This document shows positions 16,949 to 25,636 of a stretch of DNA of 64,000 bases, in pieces (position 1 is the first letter of the stretch; each line of letters opens with the position of its first letter). The DNA is from Tabrizicola aquatica (GTDB taxonomy: Bacteria > Pseudomonadota > Alphaproteobacteria > Rhodobacterales > Rhodobacteraceae). Under the pieces are notes generated by a model. The model was not told where the DNA came from. It searched no databases and was given only the letters and a program-made list of their open reading frames with translations. Where the stretch lies: NCBI RefSeq assembly GCF_002900975.1, contig NZ_PJON01000002.1:62001-126000 (forward strand), written 5' to 3'. Made by a program: the position numbers and the translations under genes.

Positions 16949-17575
16949 ATGAACGCCATCGCAGATCACGGGGTCCGGCGCGGACGGAAGTTCGAGCAGG
17001 TGCTGGACGGGGCGCGCAAGATCTTCTTGCGCGACGGGTTCGAGCGCGCCTCGGTCGACGACATCGCGCGCGAGGCGGGCGTGTCGAAGGCGACGATCTA
17101 TGCCTATTTCCCCGACAAGCAGTTGCTGTTCCTTGAGGTCGCGCGCTGCGAATGCCACCGCCAGACCGAAGAGGCCGAAGCCTCGGTCGAGGGGGATGTT
17201 CCGGTGCGCGTCGCACTGACGATCGCGGCAGAGCGGATCGTGCAGTTCCTGATGTCGGATTTCGGCCAGCGGATGTACCGCATCGTCGTGGGTGAGGGCG
17301 AACGTTTCCCCGGCCTGGGCCGACAGTTCTATGACTTTGGGCCGGGGCTGATCCATGACCGGCTGGTGCATCACCTGCGCTGCTATGTCGAAGGTGGAAC
17401 GCTGCGGATCGACGACCTGGACCTTGCGGCGGACCAGTTCGCCCAGCTGTGCAAGGCCGCGATCCATGAGAAGCTGATCTTCGGCATGGCCGAAACGATT
17501 CGCCCCGAGGACCTGCACCGCAGCGTCCATGGCGCGGTGGACATGTTCATGGCGCGTTATGGGGTGACGGGCTGA
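16949..17575 (+). CDS. TetR/AcrR-family transcriptional regulator
   Basis: 208 residues from the ATG at 16949 (AGGGGGG upstream); the frame is open 69 bases further but lacks a site. The N-terminal helix-turn-helix domain is typical: ARKIFLRDGFERASVDDIAREAGVSK then ATIYAYFPDKQLLF (about 19-58). The C-terminal ligand domain resembles the AefR-like TetR_C group (FGQRMYRIVVGEGERFPGL...). It probably represses its own operon through the three palindromes upstream of the secreted peptide; the inducer is unknown. It converges on the NYN-domain gene with a 19-base overlap of coding ends. Confidence 0.88.
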   Translation: MNAIADHGVRRGRKFEQVLDGARKIFLRDGFERASVDDIAREAGVSKATIYAYFPDKQLLFLEVARCECHRQTEEAEASVEGDVPVRVALTIAAERIVQFLMSDFGQRMYRIVVGEGERFPGLGRQFYDFGPGLIHDRLVHHLRCYVEGGTLRIDDLDLAADQFAQLCKAAIHEKLIFGMAETIRPEDLHRSVHGAVDMFMARYGVTG

Positions 17576-18213
17576 GTCGCCAACCGCACCCGGGCCTGGG
17601 GGCCCTTCGGATCGCAAGCGAAGAGGTCGGGATGCGCCAGAAGCCAGGCGCGCCAGGTCTTCTGTAGCGTCTCGGAAATCTTGATACCCGTTTTCTGCCC
17701 GGCGGGCCCAAGCGAGTGGATCGGAAAACCCGCCGCCCCTGCTGCGGCAACGATCGTCTTCACCTGATCGACCATCGGGTCCACGCGCTGTTGCTTGGGT
17801 TTAGGAACCACATTTGGCTTCGGCGTCGCGGCTTTCGGCTTTCCCAGCCAATCGACCCAGAACCCCTGCTCGCGCAGGTGGTTCACAAGGGGTGCAAAGT
17901 CCCGGTCATCCGAGACGATGATGAAAGCCGTCGCCAGGCCGCGATGCGCCAGGTCCATCGCCGCGACGACAAGCATCATGTCCGCCCGGTTCTTCCCGGC
18001 CGAGGTCGGGCTGTGAGTGGCCGTGTAGGCGATGTCCTGCGCCCAGTCCTTGTGCAGCGCCATGTCGCCAAAGACACGGCGGATCGTCACCTCGCCCCGG
18101 AGGCGGGCCTCAGCCTCGACCTTGGCCACCTCGGCCCGGGGGAAATTGTCCCCGTCGATCAGGATGGCAACGCGGGGACGGGTCGGGGCGGTAAATGTGG
18201 GGGCAGGATGCAT
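17557..18213 (-). CDS. NYN/LabA-like PIN-domain protein with C-terminal LOTUS-like region
   Basis: 218 residues from the ATG at 18213; an upstream ATG (about 18246) is possible but adds a non-conserved stretch. The NYN domain (about 12-130) carries acidic active-site residues: VAILIDGDNFPR, the NRADMMLVVAAMDLAH segment, and IIVSDDRDFAPLV. This matches LabA/DUF88 putative RNases. After a Pro/Lys linker, residues about 150-215 (VKTIVAAAGAAGFPIHSLG...) resemble an OST-HTH/LOTUS RNA-binding module, the usual partner of NYN domains. A role in RNA turnover is inferred from the family only. Confidence 0.82.
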   Translation of the reverse strand: MHPAPTFTAPTRPRVAILIDGDNFPRAEVAKVEAEARLRGEVTIRRVFGDMALHKDWAQDIAYTATHSPTSAGKNRADMMLVVAAMDLAHRGLATAFIIVSDDRDFAPLVNHLREQGFWVDWLGKPKAATPKPNVVPKPKQQRVDPMVDQVKTIVAAAGAAGFPIHSLGPAGQKTGIKISETLQKTWRAWLLAHPDLFACDPKGPQARVRLATQPVTP

Positions 18214-18274
18214 TGCAGGATCACCGGAGATAACGACGACGATCATCCAATGAAATGCGGCGGTTGAATGGCGA

Positions 18275-19546
18275 TCAGCCGTTTTCGCGCAGGACGGTTC
18301 CGGCAAGGTAAAGCGATCCGCAGATCAGAACGCGCGCCTCGGGGGTGGTGGCCGCGATGGTGGCAAGCGCCTCGGCGACACTGGCAGCGGTCACCGCATC
18401 CAGCCCCGCGCTGCGGGCGGCGTCGGCGGTGGCTTCGGCGGGCAGGGTGTTCTTCTCGCCCGGGATCGACACCGCATGCAGCCGGGTGACGTGCGGCGCC
18501 AAGGGGCGCATGTAGCCGGTCACGTCCTTGGTGTTCAGCATCCCGCAGATCAGATGCGTCTCGCGCGCGGGCATCCGGGCCAGAGTCGCCGCAACCGCCT
18601 CGCCCCCGGCGGGGTTGTGGCCGCCGTCAAGCCAGAGTTCCACCTGCGGGGCCAGATCGACCAGCGGACCCTGGCGCAGGCGCTGCATCCGGGCGGGCCA
18701 ATAGGCGCGGGACACCGCCGCCTCGCAGGCCGCCTCGTCCTTGCCCAGAAGCCGCAACGCGGCGATGGCGGCACCGGCGTTCTGCACCTGATGCGGGCCG
18801 GGCAGGTTCGGCAGGGGCAGGTCCAAAAGCCCGTTCTCGTCCTGATAGACCAGCCGGCCGCGTTCTTCCCAGACGTTCCAGTGCTGGCCATAGACCCAAA
18901 GCGGGGCGCCCAGTGCGTTGGCCTTCGCTTCGATCACCGCCAGCCCGTCGGGGTGTTGCGGACCGACGATGCAGGGCACGCCGCGCTTGATGATCCCGGC
19001 CTTTTCGCCAGCAATCTTGGCGACCGTGTCGCCCAGAAACGCCTCGTGGTCCAGGCTGACCGGCGTGATGATCGTCAACCGGGGTTTGTCGACCATGTTG
19101 GTCGCATCCAGCCGGCCGCCAAGACCCACCTCCAGCAACGTCCAGTCCGCCGGGACGCGGGCAAAGGCCAGGAAGGCCGCGCAGGTGGTGATCTCGAAAA
19201 ACGTGATCTCGTCCCCACCGTTCGCGGTGACACATTCGTCCAGAAGCTGCGTCAGCAGGTCCTCGGAAACCAGCTCTCCGGCCAGGCGGATGCGTTCGTG
19301 GAACCGTGCCAGATGGGGCGAGGTATAGGCGTGGACGCGTGCGCCCCCCGCCTCCAGCCCCGCGCGGATCATCGCCTGGGTGCTGCCCTTGCCATTGGTC
19401 CCGGCGATGTGGATCACCGGAGGAATCCGCCGTTCGGGATTGCCAAGCGCCGCCAGCAGGCGTTCGACGCGGCCCAGGGTCAGGTCGATGACCTTGGGAT
19501 GCAGCGTCATCATCCGTTCCAGGATGACGTCCGAGCCTTGGGTCAT
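18275..19546 (-). CDS. folC: Bifunctional dihydrofolate synthase / folylpolyglutamate synthase
   Basis: 423 residues. It joins glutamate to dihydropteroate and extends folate polyglutamate tails in the cytosol, using ATP. The Mur-ligase-type P-loop is AGTNGKGST (about 48-56); YTSPHLARFHERIRL follows; the catalytic-lid segment ITPVSLDHEAFLGDTV and GGHNPAGGEA are conserved. Length fits the family (about 420). It starts 3 bases after the accD stop, reproducing the widespread accD-folC pair. Confidence 0.96.
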   Translation of the reverse strand: MTQGSDVILERMMTLHPKVIDLTLGRVERLLAALGNPERRIPPVIHIAGTNGKGSTQAMIRAGLEAGGARVHAYTSPHLARFHERIRLAGELVSEDLLTQLLDECVTANGGDEITFFEITTCAAFLAFARVPADWTLLEVGLGGRLDATNMVDKPRLTIITPVSLDHEAFLGDTVAKIAGEKAGIIKRGVPCIVGPQHPDGLAVIEAKANALGAPLWVYGQHWNVWEERGRLVYQDENGLLDLPLPNLPGPHQVQNAGAAIAALRLLGKDEAACEAAVSRAYWPARMQRLRQGPLVDLAPQVELWLDGGHNPAGGEAVAATLARMPARETHLICGMLNTKDVTGYMRPLAPHVTRLHAVSIPGEKNTLPAEATADAARSAGLDAVTAASVAEALATIAATTPEARVLICGSLYLAGTVLRENG

Positions 19547-19549
19547 GGA

Positions 19550-20458
19550 TCAGGCGCCCGCTTCGGTCTTGGCCTCGGCCGGGGCGGGCAGGTCGCCCTT
19601 GATCGCCGGGGGCTGGCCGGTCAGCATGCGGATCAGGCCCACAAGCTCGTCCTTCATGGCCTTGCGGTGGACCACCCGGTCCAGCATCCCGTGATCCAGC
19701 AGATACTCGGCGCGCTGGAACCCTTCGGGCAGCTTTTCGCGGATCGTCTGTTCGATCACCCGGGCACCGGCGAAACCGATCTGGGCGTTGGGTTCGGCGA
19801 TCTGCACATCGCCCAGCATGGCATAGCTGGCCGTGACCCCGCCGGTCGTCGGATGGGTCAGGACCACGATATAGGGCAGGCCCGCCTCTTTAAGCATCTG
19901 CACCGCAACTGTGGTGCGCGGCATCTGCATCAGCGAGAGCATGCCTTCCTGCATCCGCGCCCCGCCCGAGGCGCTGAACAGCACCAGCGGGCGCTTCAGT
20001 TTCACCGCCCGCTCGGCCGCCGCGATGATGGCGTTGCCGACATACATGCCCATCGACCCGGCCATGAAGCTGAAGTCCTGCGCGGCGGCGACGATGGGGG
20101 TGCGCAGAACCTCGCCCTCGGCGACCAGCATCGCATCCTTCTCGCCGCTGGCCTTTTGCGCGGCCTTCACCCGGTCTGGATATTTCTTCTGGTCGCGGAA
20201 ATGCAGCGGGTCGGCCACGGGTTCGGGCACCTTCACCTCGGTGAAGATCCCGCCGTCAAACAGCGCGCCAAAGCGGTCGCGCGGGGTGATCGCCATGTGG
20301 TGATCGCAACTGGAGCAGACGAACAGGTTCCCCGACAACTCGCGGTGGAACAGCATGGTCCCGCATTCGGGGCACTTCGTCCACAGGTTCTCGGGCACCT
20401 CGCGGCGCGAGAAGAGCGAGTTGATCTTCGGTCGGACGTAGTTGGTGATCCAGTTCAT
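19550..20458 (-). CDS. accD: Acetyl-CoA carboxylase carboxyltransferase subunit beta
   Basis: 302 residues; forms the alpha2-beta2 carboxyltransferase that makes malonyl-CoA for fatty-acid synthesis. The start at 20458 ([12 protein letters not shown]) is the conserved AccD N-terminus; a longer open frame upstream is not coding. A four-cysteine zinc ribbon is visible at Cys29, Cys32, Cys48 and Cys51. The crotonase-like core contains GGARMQEGM (about 155-163) and [18 protein letters not shown]. The C-terminal tail is Pro/Ala-rich. The gene precedes folC by three bases; recR lies 98 bases upstream. Confidence 0.97.
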   Translation of the reverse strand: MNWITNYVRPKINSLFSRREVPENLWTKCPECGTMLFHRELSGNLFVCSSCDHHMAITPRDRFGALFDGGIFTEVKVPEPVADPLHFRDQKKYPDRVKAAQKASGEKDAMLVAEGEVLRTPIVAAAQDFSFMAGSMGMYVGNAIIAAAERAVKLKRPLVLFSASGGARMQEGMLSLMQMPRTTVAVQMLKEAGLPYIVVLTHPTTGGVTASYAMLGDVQIAEPNAQIGFAGARVIEQTIREKLPEGFQRAEYLLDHGMLDRVVHRKAMKDELVGLIRMLTGQPPAIKGDLPAPAEAKTEAGA

Positions 20459-20556
20459 GCGGCCCTGTCCTGCCCCTTGCGTCAGGTGTTCCAGATATGC
20501 CCACGGGGGGCGAAATGCAATCCGACAGGGCGGGCCGGGCGGATTTGGCCGGAAGC

Positions 20557-21153
20557 TTACAGCCGCCGCCGCGCCCGCAGCGCCGCGCCGATCGTGCCGT
20601 CGTCCAGATAGTCCAGTTCGCCGCCGATCGGGACGCCCTGCGCCAGCGTGGTGATCTGGGCGTCGGTCCCAGCCAAGGCGTCGGCGATGTAATGCGCGGT
20701 GGTCTGGCCGTCGACCGTGGCGTTCAGGGCCAGGATGACCTCGCGGATCGCCTCGTCGGCGACACGGGCGGTCAGGCGGGGTATCCCCAACTCTTCCGGG
20801 CCAACGCCGTCCAGGGCGGACAGCGTTCCGCCCAGAACGTGATAGCGGCCGCGAAAGACCTGTCCGCGCTCCATCGCCCAAAGGTCGGCCACATCCTCGA
20901 CCACGCAGATCTCGCCCATGGCGCGGGCGGGATCGGCGCAGATCCCGCAGAGGTCCGACGTCGAGATATTGCCGCAAACCCGGCATTCCTTGGCCGTCAG
21001 GGCGACCTGGGCCAAGGCCTGCGCCAGCGGAGCCATCAGCTGGGCGCGCTTCTTCAACAGGACCAACACCGCCCGCCGCGCGGATCGGGGGCCAAGGCCC
21101 GGCAGGCGGGCCATCAGTTCGATCAGCGCGTCGATGCCGGTGTCGTCGGCCAT
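20557..21153 (-). CDS. recR: Recombination mediator RecR
   Basis: 198 residues. RecR acts with RecF and RecO to load RecA on gapped DNA. The N-terminal helix-hairpin-helix ([16 protein letters not shown], about 13-28), the zinc motif [16 protein letters not shown] (about 57-72), and the Toprim domain beginning [14 protein letters not shown] are all present. Typical length is about 200. The start lies one base after the ybaB stop; dnaX-ybaB-recR linkage is common in bacteria. Confidence 0.96.
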   Translation of the reverse strand: MADDTGIDALIELMARLPGLGPRSARRAVLVLLKKRAQLMAPLAQALAQVALTAKECRVCGNISTSDLCGICADPARAMGEICVVEDVADLWAMERGQVFRGRYHVLGGTLSALDGVGPEELGIPRLTARVADEAIREVILALNATVDGQTTAHYIADALAGTDAQITTLAQGVPIGGELDYLDDGTIGAALRARRRL

Positions 21154-21154
21154 G

Positions 21155-21508
21155 TCAGATCGGCAGCTTCATGCCCGGCGGAACGCCCATCGATTCGGCC
21201 AGCCTGGCCATCTCTTGTTCGCTGCGCGCCTTGGCCTTGGCCTGGGCATCGTGGATCGCGGCCAGGATCAGGTCCTCCACAACCTCTTTCTCCGAAGCGA
21301 CCAGGATCGACGGGTCGATATCCAGGCCCGTCACCTCACCCTTTGCCGTCGCGCGGGCCTTGACCAGCCCGGCCCCCGCCTCGCCCAGCACCACGATGCG
21401 GGACAGCTCGTCCTGCATCTCGGTGATCTTGGATTGCATTTCGGTGGCGGCCTTCATCATCTTGGCCATGTCGCCCAGGCCCGCCAGCCCGCCCAAACCC
21501 TTCAGCAT
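21155..21508 (-). CDS. ybaB: YbaB/EbfC-family nucleoid-associated protein
   Basis: 117 residues. It has the N-terminal glycine-rich and methionine-rich segment ([28 protein letters not shown]), then the family core with [26 protein letters not shown] and the C-terminal [15 protein letters not shown] helix. YbaB homologues form dimers that bind DNA or coat the nucleoid. It sits between the acetyltransferase downstream of dnaX (54-base gap) and recR (1-base gap). Confidence 0.94.
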   Translation of the reverse strand: MLKGLGGLAGLGDMAKMMKAATEMQSKITEMQDELSRIVVLGEAGAGLVKARATAKGEVTGLDIDPSILVASEKEVVEDLILAAIHDAQAKAKARSEQEMARLAESMGVPPGMKLPI

Positions 21509-21562
21509 CTCGTTCTCCGTCCGTTTCGACTGAGATACGGGCGCGACGGCCCTCGCGCAAGG

Positions 21563-22027
21563 TCAGGGCGTGGCGCGGAACAGCATTCGGCGCGGGGAAA
21601 AGCCCTCGGCGCGGAAAAAGTCATGCGCGGCGTGGTTCGCCTCCCAGGTGTCCAGCAGGATTTCGTCCACGTGCAGGTCCCGGGCCAGCCCGCGCGCCGC
21701 GCGCAGCAGGGCACGGCCAAGGCCCTGCCGCCGCGCCTCGGGGGCGACGGCGACATGCTCGATCATCAGCCGGCGCACGGCGGGCGAGAACAGCGACTGT
21801 TCGCGGGCTTGCAGGCTGCACAGGGCATAGCCGACAGCCGGGTCGCCGACCAGAAAGGCGGTCACGGCGGGATCTGCCAGCCGGTCCGCAAAATGCGCGG
21901 TCAGCGCGGCTGGGTCGGGGGCCGGGTAAAAGCTTTCGGGGTAATGCGCCGCGTGCCAGCCCTGCACATGCGCATTCAGTCGGGCCAGCACCGCCGCATC
22001 CTGGGGGCCGGCGCGGCGGGGCGTCAT
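21563..22027 (-). CDS. GNAT-family N-acetyltransferase
   Basis: 154 residues. The acetyl-CoA-binding motif A is IEHVAVAPEARRQGLGRALL (about 93-112, R-x-x-G-x-G/A), followed by the motif B strand/helix ILLDTWEANHAAHDFFRAEGF. Substrate unknown. The start overlaps the dnaX stop (ATGA at 22024-22027), so it is translated with dnaX, inserted into the usual dnaX-ybaB-recR order. Confidence 0.88.
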   Translation of the reverse strand: MTPRRAGPQDAAVLARLNAHVQGWHAAHYPESFYPAPDPAALTAHFADRLADPAVTAFLVGDPAVGYALCSLQAREQSLFSPAVRRLMIEHVAVAPEARRQGLGRALLRAARGLARDLHVDEILLDTWEANHAAHDFFRAEGFSPRRMLFRATP

Positions 22028-23784
22028 GCTTCGAACGGGTCCCAGTCTTCGTCCACCTCGGGCTCGGCCAGGGGAAGGGCGGCGTCAGCGGCCTGGGCGG
22101 CGATGGCCTCGGGGGCGCGAACCTCGGCGATTTTGGCGCCGGGGAAGGCGGTCAGGATGGCCTGGACCAGCGGGTTGCCGGCCGCCTCGGCGCGAACCTG
22201 CGCAAGGGTGCTGTCACGGGTTTCCGCGATGGTCGGGGCCCCGCCGGAAGAGACGACCGAGACTCCCCAGCGCGCCCCGGTCCAGCCTTGCAGGCGCTGT
22301 CCCAGCCGCGCCGCAAGGTCCGGCTTCGCACCGGGGGCGGGTTCGAACTCGATCCGGCCGGGGGCATAGCGGGCCAGGCGCAGGCCGGTCTCAACCTCGT
22401 TCAACAGCAGCATGTCGCGCTTCTGGCGGATCAGGTCGATCACCTGGTCGAAGGTCGCATAGACCTGAAGCTGGCCCTCCGCCAAGGCTGGGGCGGCGGC
22501 GGTCATCGTCGGGCCGCGGGTCGGAGCGGAATGGACCGGGGCCATGCGGGGCGAATGTATGGTGGCACCGCCTGCGGGCGCTCCACCTTGCAGACCGCTG
22601 CCCCCGCCCGAGGGGGGGCGGGGTTGATCGGACAGCTTTTTCACCAACGTCTCGGGGTCGGGCAAATCGGCGACATGGGTCAGGCGGATCACCGCCATTT
22701 CGGCGGCCATCATCGCGTTCGGGGCAAGGGCAACCTCTTCGATCGCCTTCAGCAGCATCTGCCACATCCGCGTCAGCGCCCGCATCGGCAGACGGCTGGC
22801 CATGTCCTGGCCGCGCGATTGTTCGTCGGGCGGCGTGGTGGGGTCTTCGGCGGCCGAGGGGTTGATCTTGATGACCGAAATCCAGTGCGTGATCTCGGCC
22901 AGGTCGCGCAGGACAGCCATGGGATCGGCACCGTCGGCGTATTGAGAGGAAAGTTCCGACAGCGCGGTCGCGGCATCGCCCCGCATGATCTGGTCAAACA
23001 GGTCCAGCGTCCGGCCCCGGTCGGCAAGGCCCAGCATGGCGCGGACCTGATCGCCGGTGGTTTCGCCAGCGCCATGAGCGATGGCCTGGTCCATCAGGCT
23101 CATCGCGTCGCGGACGCTGCCTTCGGCGGCGCGAGTGATCAGGGCGAAGGCGTCCTGCGCCAATTTTGCCCCTTCCAGATCGGCCACCTTGGAAAGGTGG
23201 GCCATCATCACCTCGGGCTCGATCCGTTTCAGGTCGAACCGCTGGCAGCGCGACAGGACGGTGACGGGAACCTTGCGGATCTCGGTGGTGGCGAAGATGA
23301 ATTTGACGTGGGCGGGCGGTTCTTCAAGTGTCTTGAGCAGCGCGTTGAAGGCCGCCGTGGACAGCATGTGGACTTCGTCAATGATGTAGACCTTGAACCG
23401 CGCCGAAGCGGCCCGGTAATGCACGCTGTCGATGATCTCACGGATATCGCCGACCCCGGTGCGTGAGGCGGCGTCCATCTCCATCACATCGACATGGCGG
23501 CCTTCGGCGATGGCGCGGCAGGGTTCGCACTGGCCACAGGGTTCCGTGGTCGGGCCGCCGGTGCCGTCGGGTCCGACACAGTTCAGGCCCTTGGCGATGA
23601 TCCGGGCGGTGGTGGTCTTGCCCACCCCGCGCACCCCGGTCATCACGAAGGCATGGGCGATCCGGTCCGCCGCGAAGGCGTTCTTCAAGGTGCGCACCAT
23701 CGCCTCTTGCCCGATCAGGTCGGCAAAGGTCTGCGGGCGGTACTTGCGGGCAAGGACCTGATAGGCGGGGGCTGGCTCGGTCAT
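22024..23784 (-). CDS. dnaX: DNA polymerase III subunit gamma/tau
   Basis: 586 residues from the ATG at 23784 (AAGGTG at proper distance; a GTG six bases earlier would sit on the ribosome site). It is the ATPase of the clamp loader. Visible: the N-terminal core ARKYRPQTFADLIGQ, Walker A GVRGVGKTT (about 51-59), a zinc-binding four-cysteine loop (CVGPDG...CGQCEPC), DEVHMLS of Walker B, and the sensor segment TTEIRKVPVTVLSRCQRF. Residues beyond about 370 form the variable tau region. A GTG-AAA-AAG run followed by a strong GC hairpin (22602-22623) lies in the gene near residues 385-395, but no classical shift site is formed. Confidence 0.96.
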   Translation of the reverse strand: MTEPAPAYQVLARKYRPQTFADLIGQEAMVRTLKNAFAADRIAHAFVMTGVRGVGKTTTARIIAKGLNCVGPDGTGGPTTEPCGQCEPCRAIAEGRHVDVMEMDAASRTGVGDIREIIDSVHYRAASARFKVYIIDEVHMLSTAAFNALLKTLEEPPAHVKFIFATTEIRKVPVTVLSRCQRFDLKRIEPEVMMAHLSKVADLEGAKLAQDAFALITRAAEGSVRDAMSLMDQAIAHGAGETTGDQVRAMLGLADRGRTLDLFDQIMRGDAATALSELSSQYADGADPMAVLRDLAEITHWISVIKINPSAAEDPTTPPDEQSRGQDMASRLPMRALTRMWQMLLKAIEEVALAPNAMMAAEMAVIRLTHVADLPDPETLVKKLSDQPRPPSGGGSGLQGGAPAGGATIHSPRMAPVHSAPTRGPTMTAAAPALAEGQLQVYATFDQVIDLIRQKRDMLLLNEVETGLRLARYAPGRIEFEPAPGAKPDLAARLGQRLQGWTGARWGVSVVSSGGAPTIAETRDSTLAQVRAEAAGNPLVQAILTAFPGAKIAEVRAPEAIAAQAADAALPLAEPEVDEDWDPFEA

Positions 23785-23881
23785 GCGCACACCTTAGCCG
23801 GGGCCGGGCGTCAGGGGAAGGCGGAACGCGGAGCCTGGCGGTAAGCGCGCGGGGCACGGCGGCCCGCGCCAGGGGTATCGG

Positions 23882-23914
23882 CAAGAAAAACTTGTCGATT
23901 GCCCGTAATTCTTG
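23882..23914. promoter_or_regulatory. Inverted repeat that may be an operator of the downstream catabolic operon
   Basis: CAAGAA (23882-23887) and TTCTTG (23909-23914) form an inverted repeat with 21 bases between; the left arm also pairs with CTTG at 23891-23894. It lies in the AT-richest part of the dnaX-to-TPP intergenic region, 58 bases before the first gene of an operon that ends with a LysR gene. Arms are short, so this is a weak call. Confidence 0.3.
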
Positions 23915-23971
23915 ATTTCGGTCCGCTCCGGAAGCCGTCAGGATGCCCGCGCACAACAAGGGGCGAACGGG

Positions 23972-25636
23972 ATGCGGAACGGCGGGCAGCTTCTGGTGGA
24001 AAGTCTGGTGGCCCTGGGGGCAACCAAGGGATTCGGGGTGCCGGGGGAAAGCTATCTGGCGGTGCTGGACGCGCTGCACGACACGCAGGGCCAGTTTGAT
24101 TTCGTCCTGTGCCGCAACGAGGGCGGCGCGGCCTTCATGGCGGCGGCCTGGGGCAAGCTGATGGGCCAGCCGGGCCTGTGCTTCGTCACCCGAGGGCCGG
24201 GGGTCACCAATGCCTCGATCGGCATTCATACCGCGATGCAGGATTCTGCGCCGATGCTTTGCTTTGTCGGGCAGGTCGGCACCGACATGCGGGGGCGCGA
24301 AGCGTTCCAGGAGATCGACTATCGCGCGGTCTTTGGCTCGATGGCGAAATGGGCGGTGGAAATTGACGACGTCAACCGCATTCCCGAGATCCTGGGCCGG
24401 GCCTGGGTGACGGCCACGACGGGTCGGCCCGGCCCGGTGGTCATCGCCCTGCCCGAGGATATGCTGACCAGCCTTACGGATGCCGTGCCCCTGACCGGCC
24501 CCGCCCGCATCGGGGAACCTGCGGCCGAGCCTGAGGCCTTGGAGGCCGCGCGGGCGATGCTGGTCGGCGCGGCGCGCCCGCTGATCCTGGTCGGCGGCTG
24601 CAACTGGACCGCTGCGGGCAAGACGGCGCTGCAAGGTTTCGCCGAGACGTCGGACATCCCGGTCGTCGCGGCCTTCCGCTATCAGGATCAGTTCGACAAC
24701 CACTCGCCTGTCTATGCCGGCGAGGCGGGGGTCGGGATGCCTGCCAACGTGAAGCGACTGATCCGCGAGGCGGACGTGATCCTGGCAATCAACATCCGCT
24801 TTGGCGAGATGACGACCGACGGCTACACGCTGCTGTCGGTGCCGGTACCTGTGCAAAAGCTGATCCATGTCCATGCCTCGGACCGCGAGATCGGCAAGAT
24901 CTATCAGCCGGCGCTTGGCATCCAGGCGGGGCCGAACGCCTTTGCCGCCGCCCTGACGCCGGTGCATGGCGGCTGGGCCGCCTGGCGGGCCCAGGCGCGG
25001 GCCGAGTGGGAGGCAAGCTTTGACCTGCCGCCGCAGCCCTCGCCGGTCGACATGGGTCTGGTCACGGCCCATCTGCGCGACGTCCTGCCAGCGGATGCCA
25101 TCCTGACCAACGGGGCAGGCAACTTCACGGTCTGGCCGAACAAGTTCTTCAAGTTCGGCCCCAAGGCGCGGCTGCTGGCGCCGCAGTCGGGGGCGATGGG
25201 CTATGGCCTTCCGGCTGCCGTCGCAGCCAAGGTCGCCTTTCCTGACCGCACCGTGATCTGCTTTGCCGGAGACGGTGATTTCCAGATGACCTGCCAGGAG
25301 TTGGGGACCGCGATGCAGGCCGGGGCGCAGCCCATAGTGCTGATCCTGAACAACGGCATCTATGGCACGATCCGCGCGCATCAGGAACGCAACTATCCGG
25401 CCCGCGTCTCGGGGACCACCTTGCAGAACCCGGATTTCGTCAAGCTGGCGCAGTCCTACGGTTGTCATGCCGAAAGGGTGGAGCGGACCGAGGATTTCCC
25501 GGCCGCCTTCGCCCGCGCTTTGGCGTCGCGGACCGGCGCGGTGCTGGACCTGGACATCTCGCCCGAGGCGCTGACCCCGCGCCAGACACTGTCGCAGATG
25601 CGCGACGCGGCGCTGGCGGCAAAGGACCGGACATGA
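23972..25636 (+). CDS. Thiamine-diphosphate-dependent enzyme (acetolactate-synthase-like)
   Basis: 554 residues from the ATG at 23972. It has the three domains of the POX/IlvB family. The N-terminal Pyr domain carries the catalytic glutamate Glu50 in LCRNEGGAAFMA; the central domain is about 190-330; the C-terminal PP domain has the ThDP motif GDGDFQMTC (about 432) ending with ILNNGIYG. Such enzymes decarboxylate 2-oxo acids or condense aldehydes with them. No feature singles out acetolactate synthase: there is no small-subunit gene, and the neighbours are hydantoinase-like, amine-oxidising and transaminating. It is therefore more likely a catabolic 2-oxo-acid lyase or decarboxylase. First gene of a six-gene string; overlaps hyuA by 4 bases. 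Confidence 0.85.
   Translation: MRNGGQLLVESLVALGATKGFGVPGESYLAVLDALHDTQGQFDFVLCRNEGGAAFMAAAWGKLMGQPGLCFVTRGPGVTNASIGIHTAMQDSAPMLCFVGQVGTDMRGREAFQEIDYRAVFGSMAKWAVEIDDVNRIPEILGRAWVTATTGRPGPVVIALPEDMLTSLTDAVPLTGPARIGEPAAEPEALEAARAMLVGAARPLILVGGCNWTAAGKTALQGFAETSDIPVVAAFRYQDQFDNHSPVYAGEAGVGMPANVKRLIREADVILAINIRFGEMTTDGYTLLSVPVPVQKLIHVHASDREIGKIYQPALGIQAGPNAFAAALTPVHGGWAAWRAQARAEWEASFDLPPQPSPVDMGLVTAHLRDVLPADAILTNGAGNFTVWPNKFFKFGPKARLLAPQSGAMGYGLPAAVAAKVAFPDRTVICFAGDGDFQMTCQELGTAMQAGAQPIVLILNNGIYGTIRAHQERNYPARVSGTTLQNPDFVKLAQSYGCHAERVERTEDFPAAFARALASRTGAVLDLDISPEALTPRQTLSQMRDAALAAKDRT

Noticed and set aside
18476-20611. 711-residue plus-strand open frame opposite folC and accD
   Set aside because: It lies antisense to two clear housekeeping genes, is rich in Arg, His, Gln and Gly as expected of a GC-rich complement, and shows no family motif.
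22602-22623. Intrinsic terminator suggested by the strong GC hairpin
   Set aside because: It lies within the dnaX coding region, encodes Pro/Gly codons in frame, and has no T-run on the transcribed strand.
23438-25468. 676-residue minus-strand frame joining the complement of the TPP gene to part of dnaX
   Set aside because: Its end is a different frame of dnaX and its body is the complement of the ThDP enzyme; no start site or family supports it.
23972-25636. Biosynthetic acetolactate synthase (ilvB)
   Set aside because: There is no regulatory subunit gene, and the operon partners are catabolic; the family match alone does not decide the reaction.
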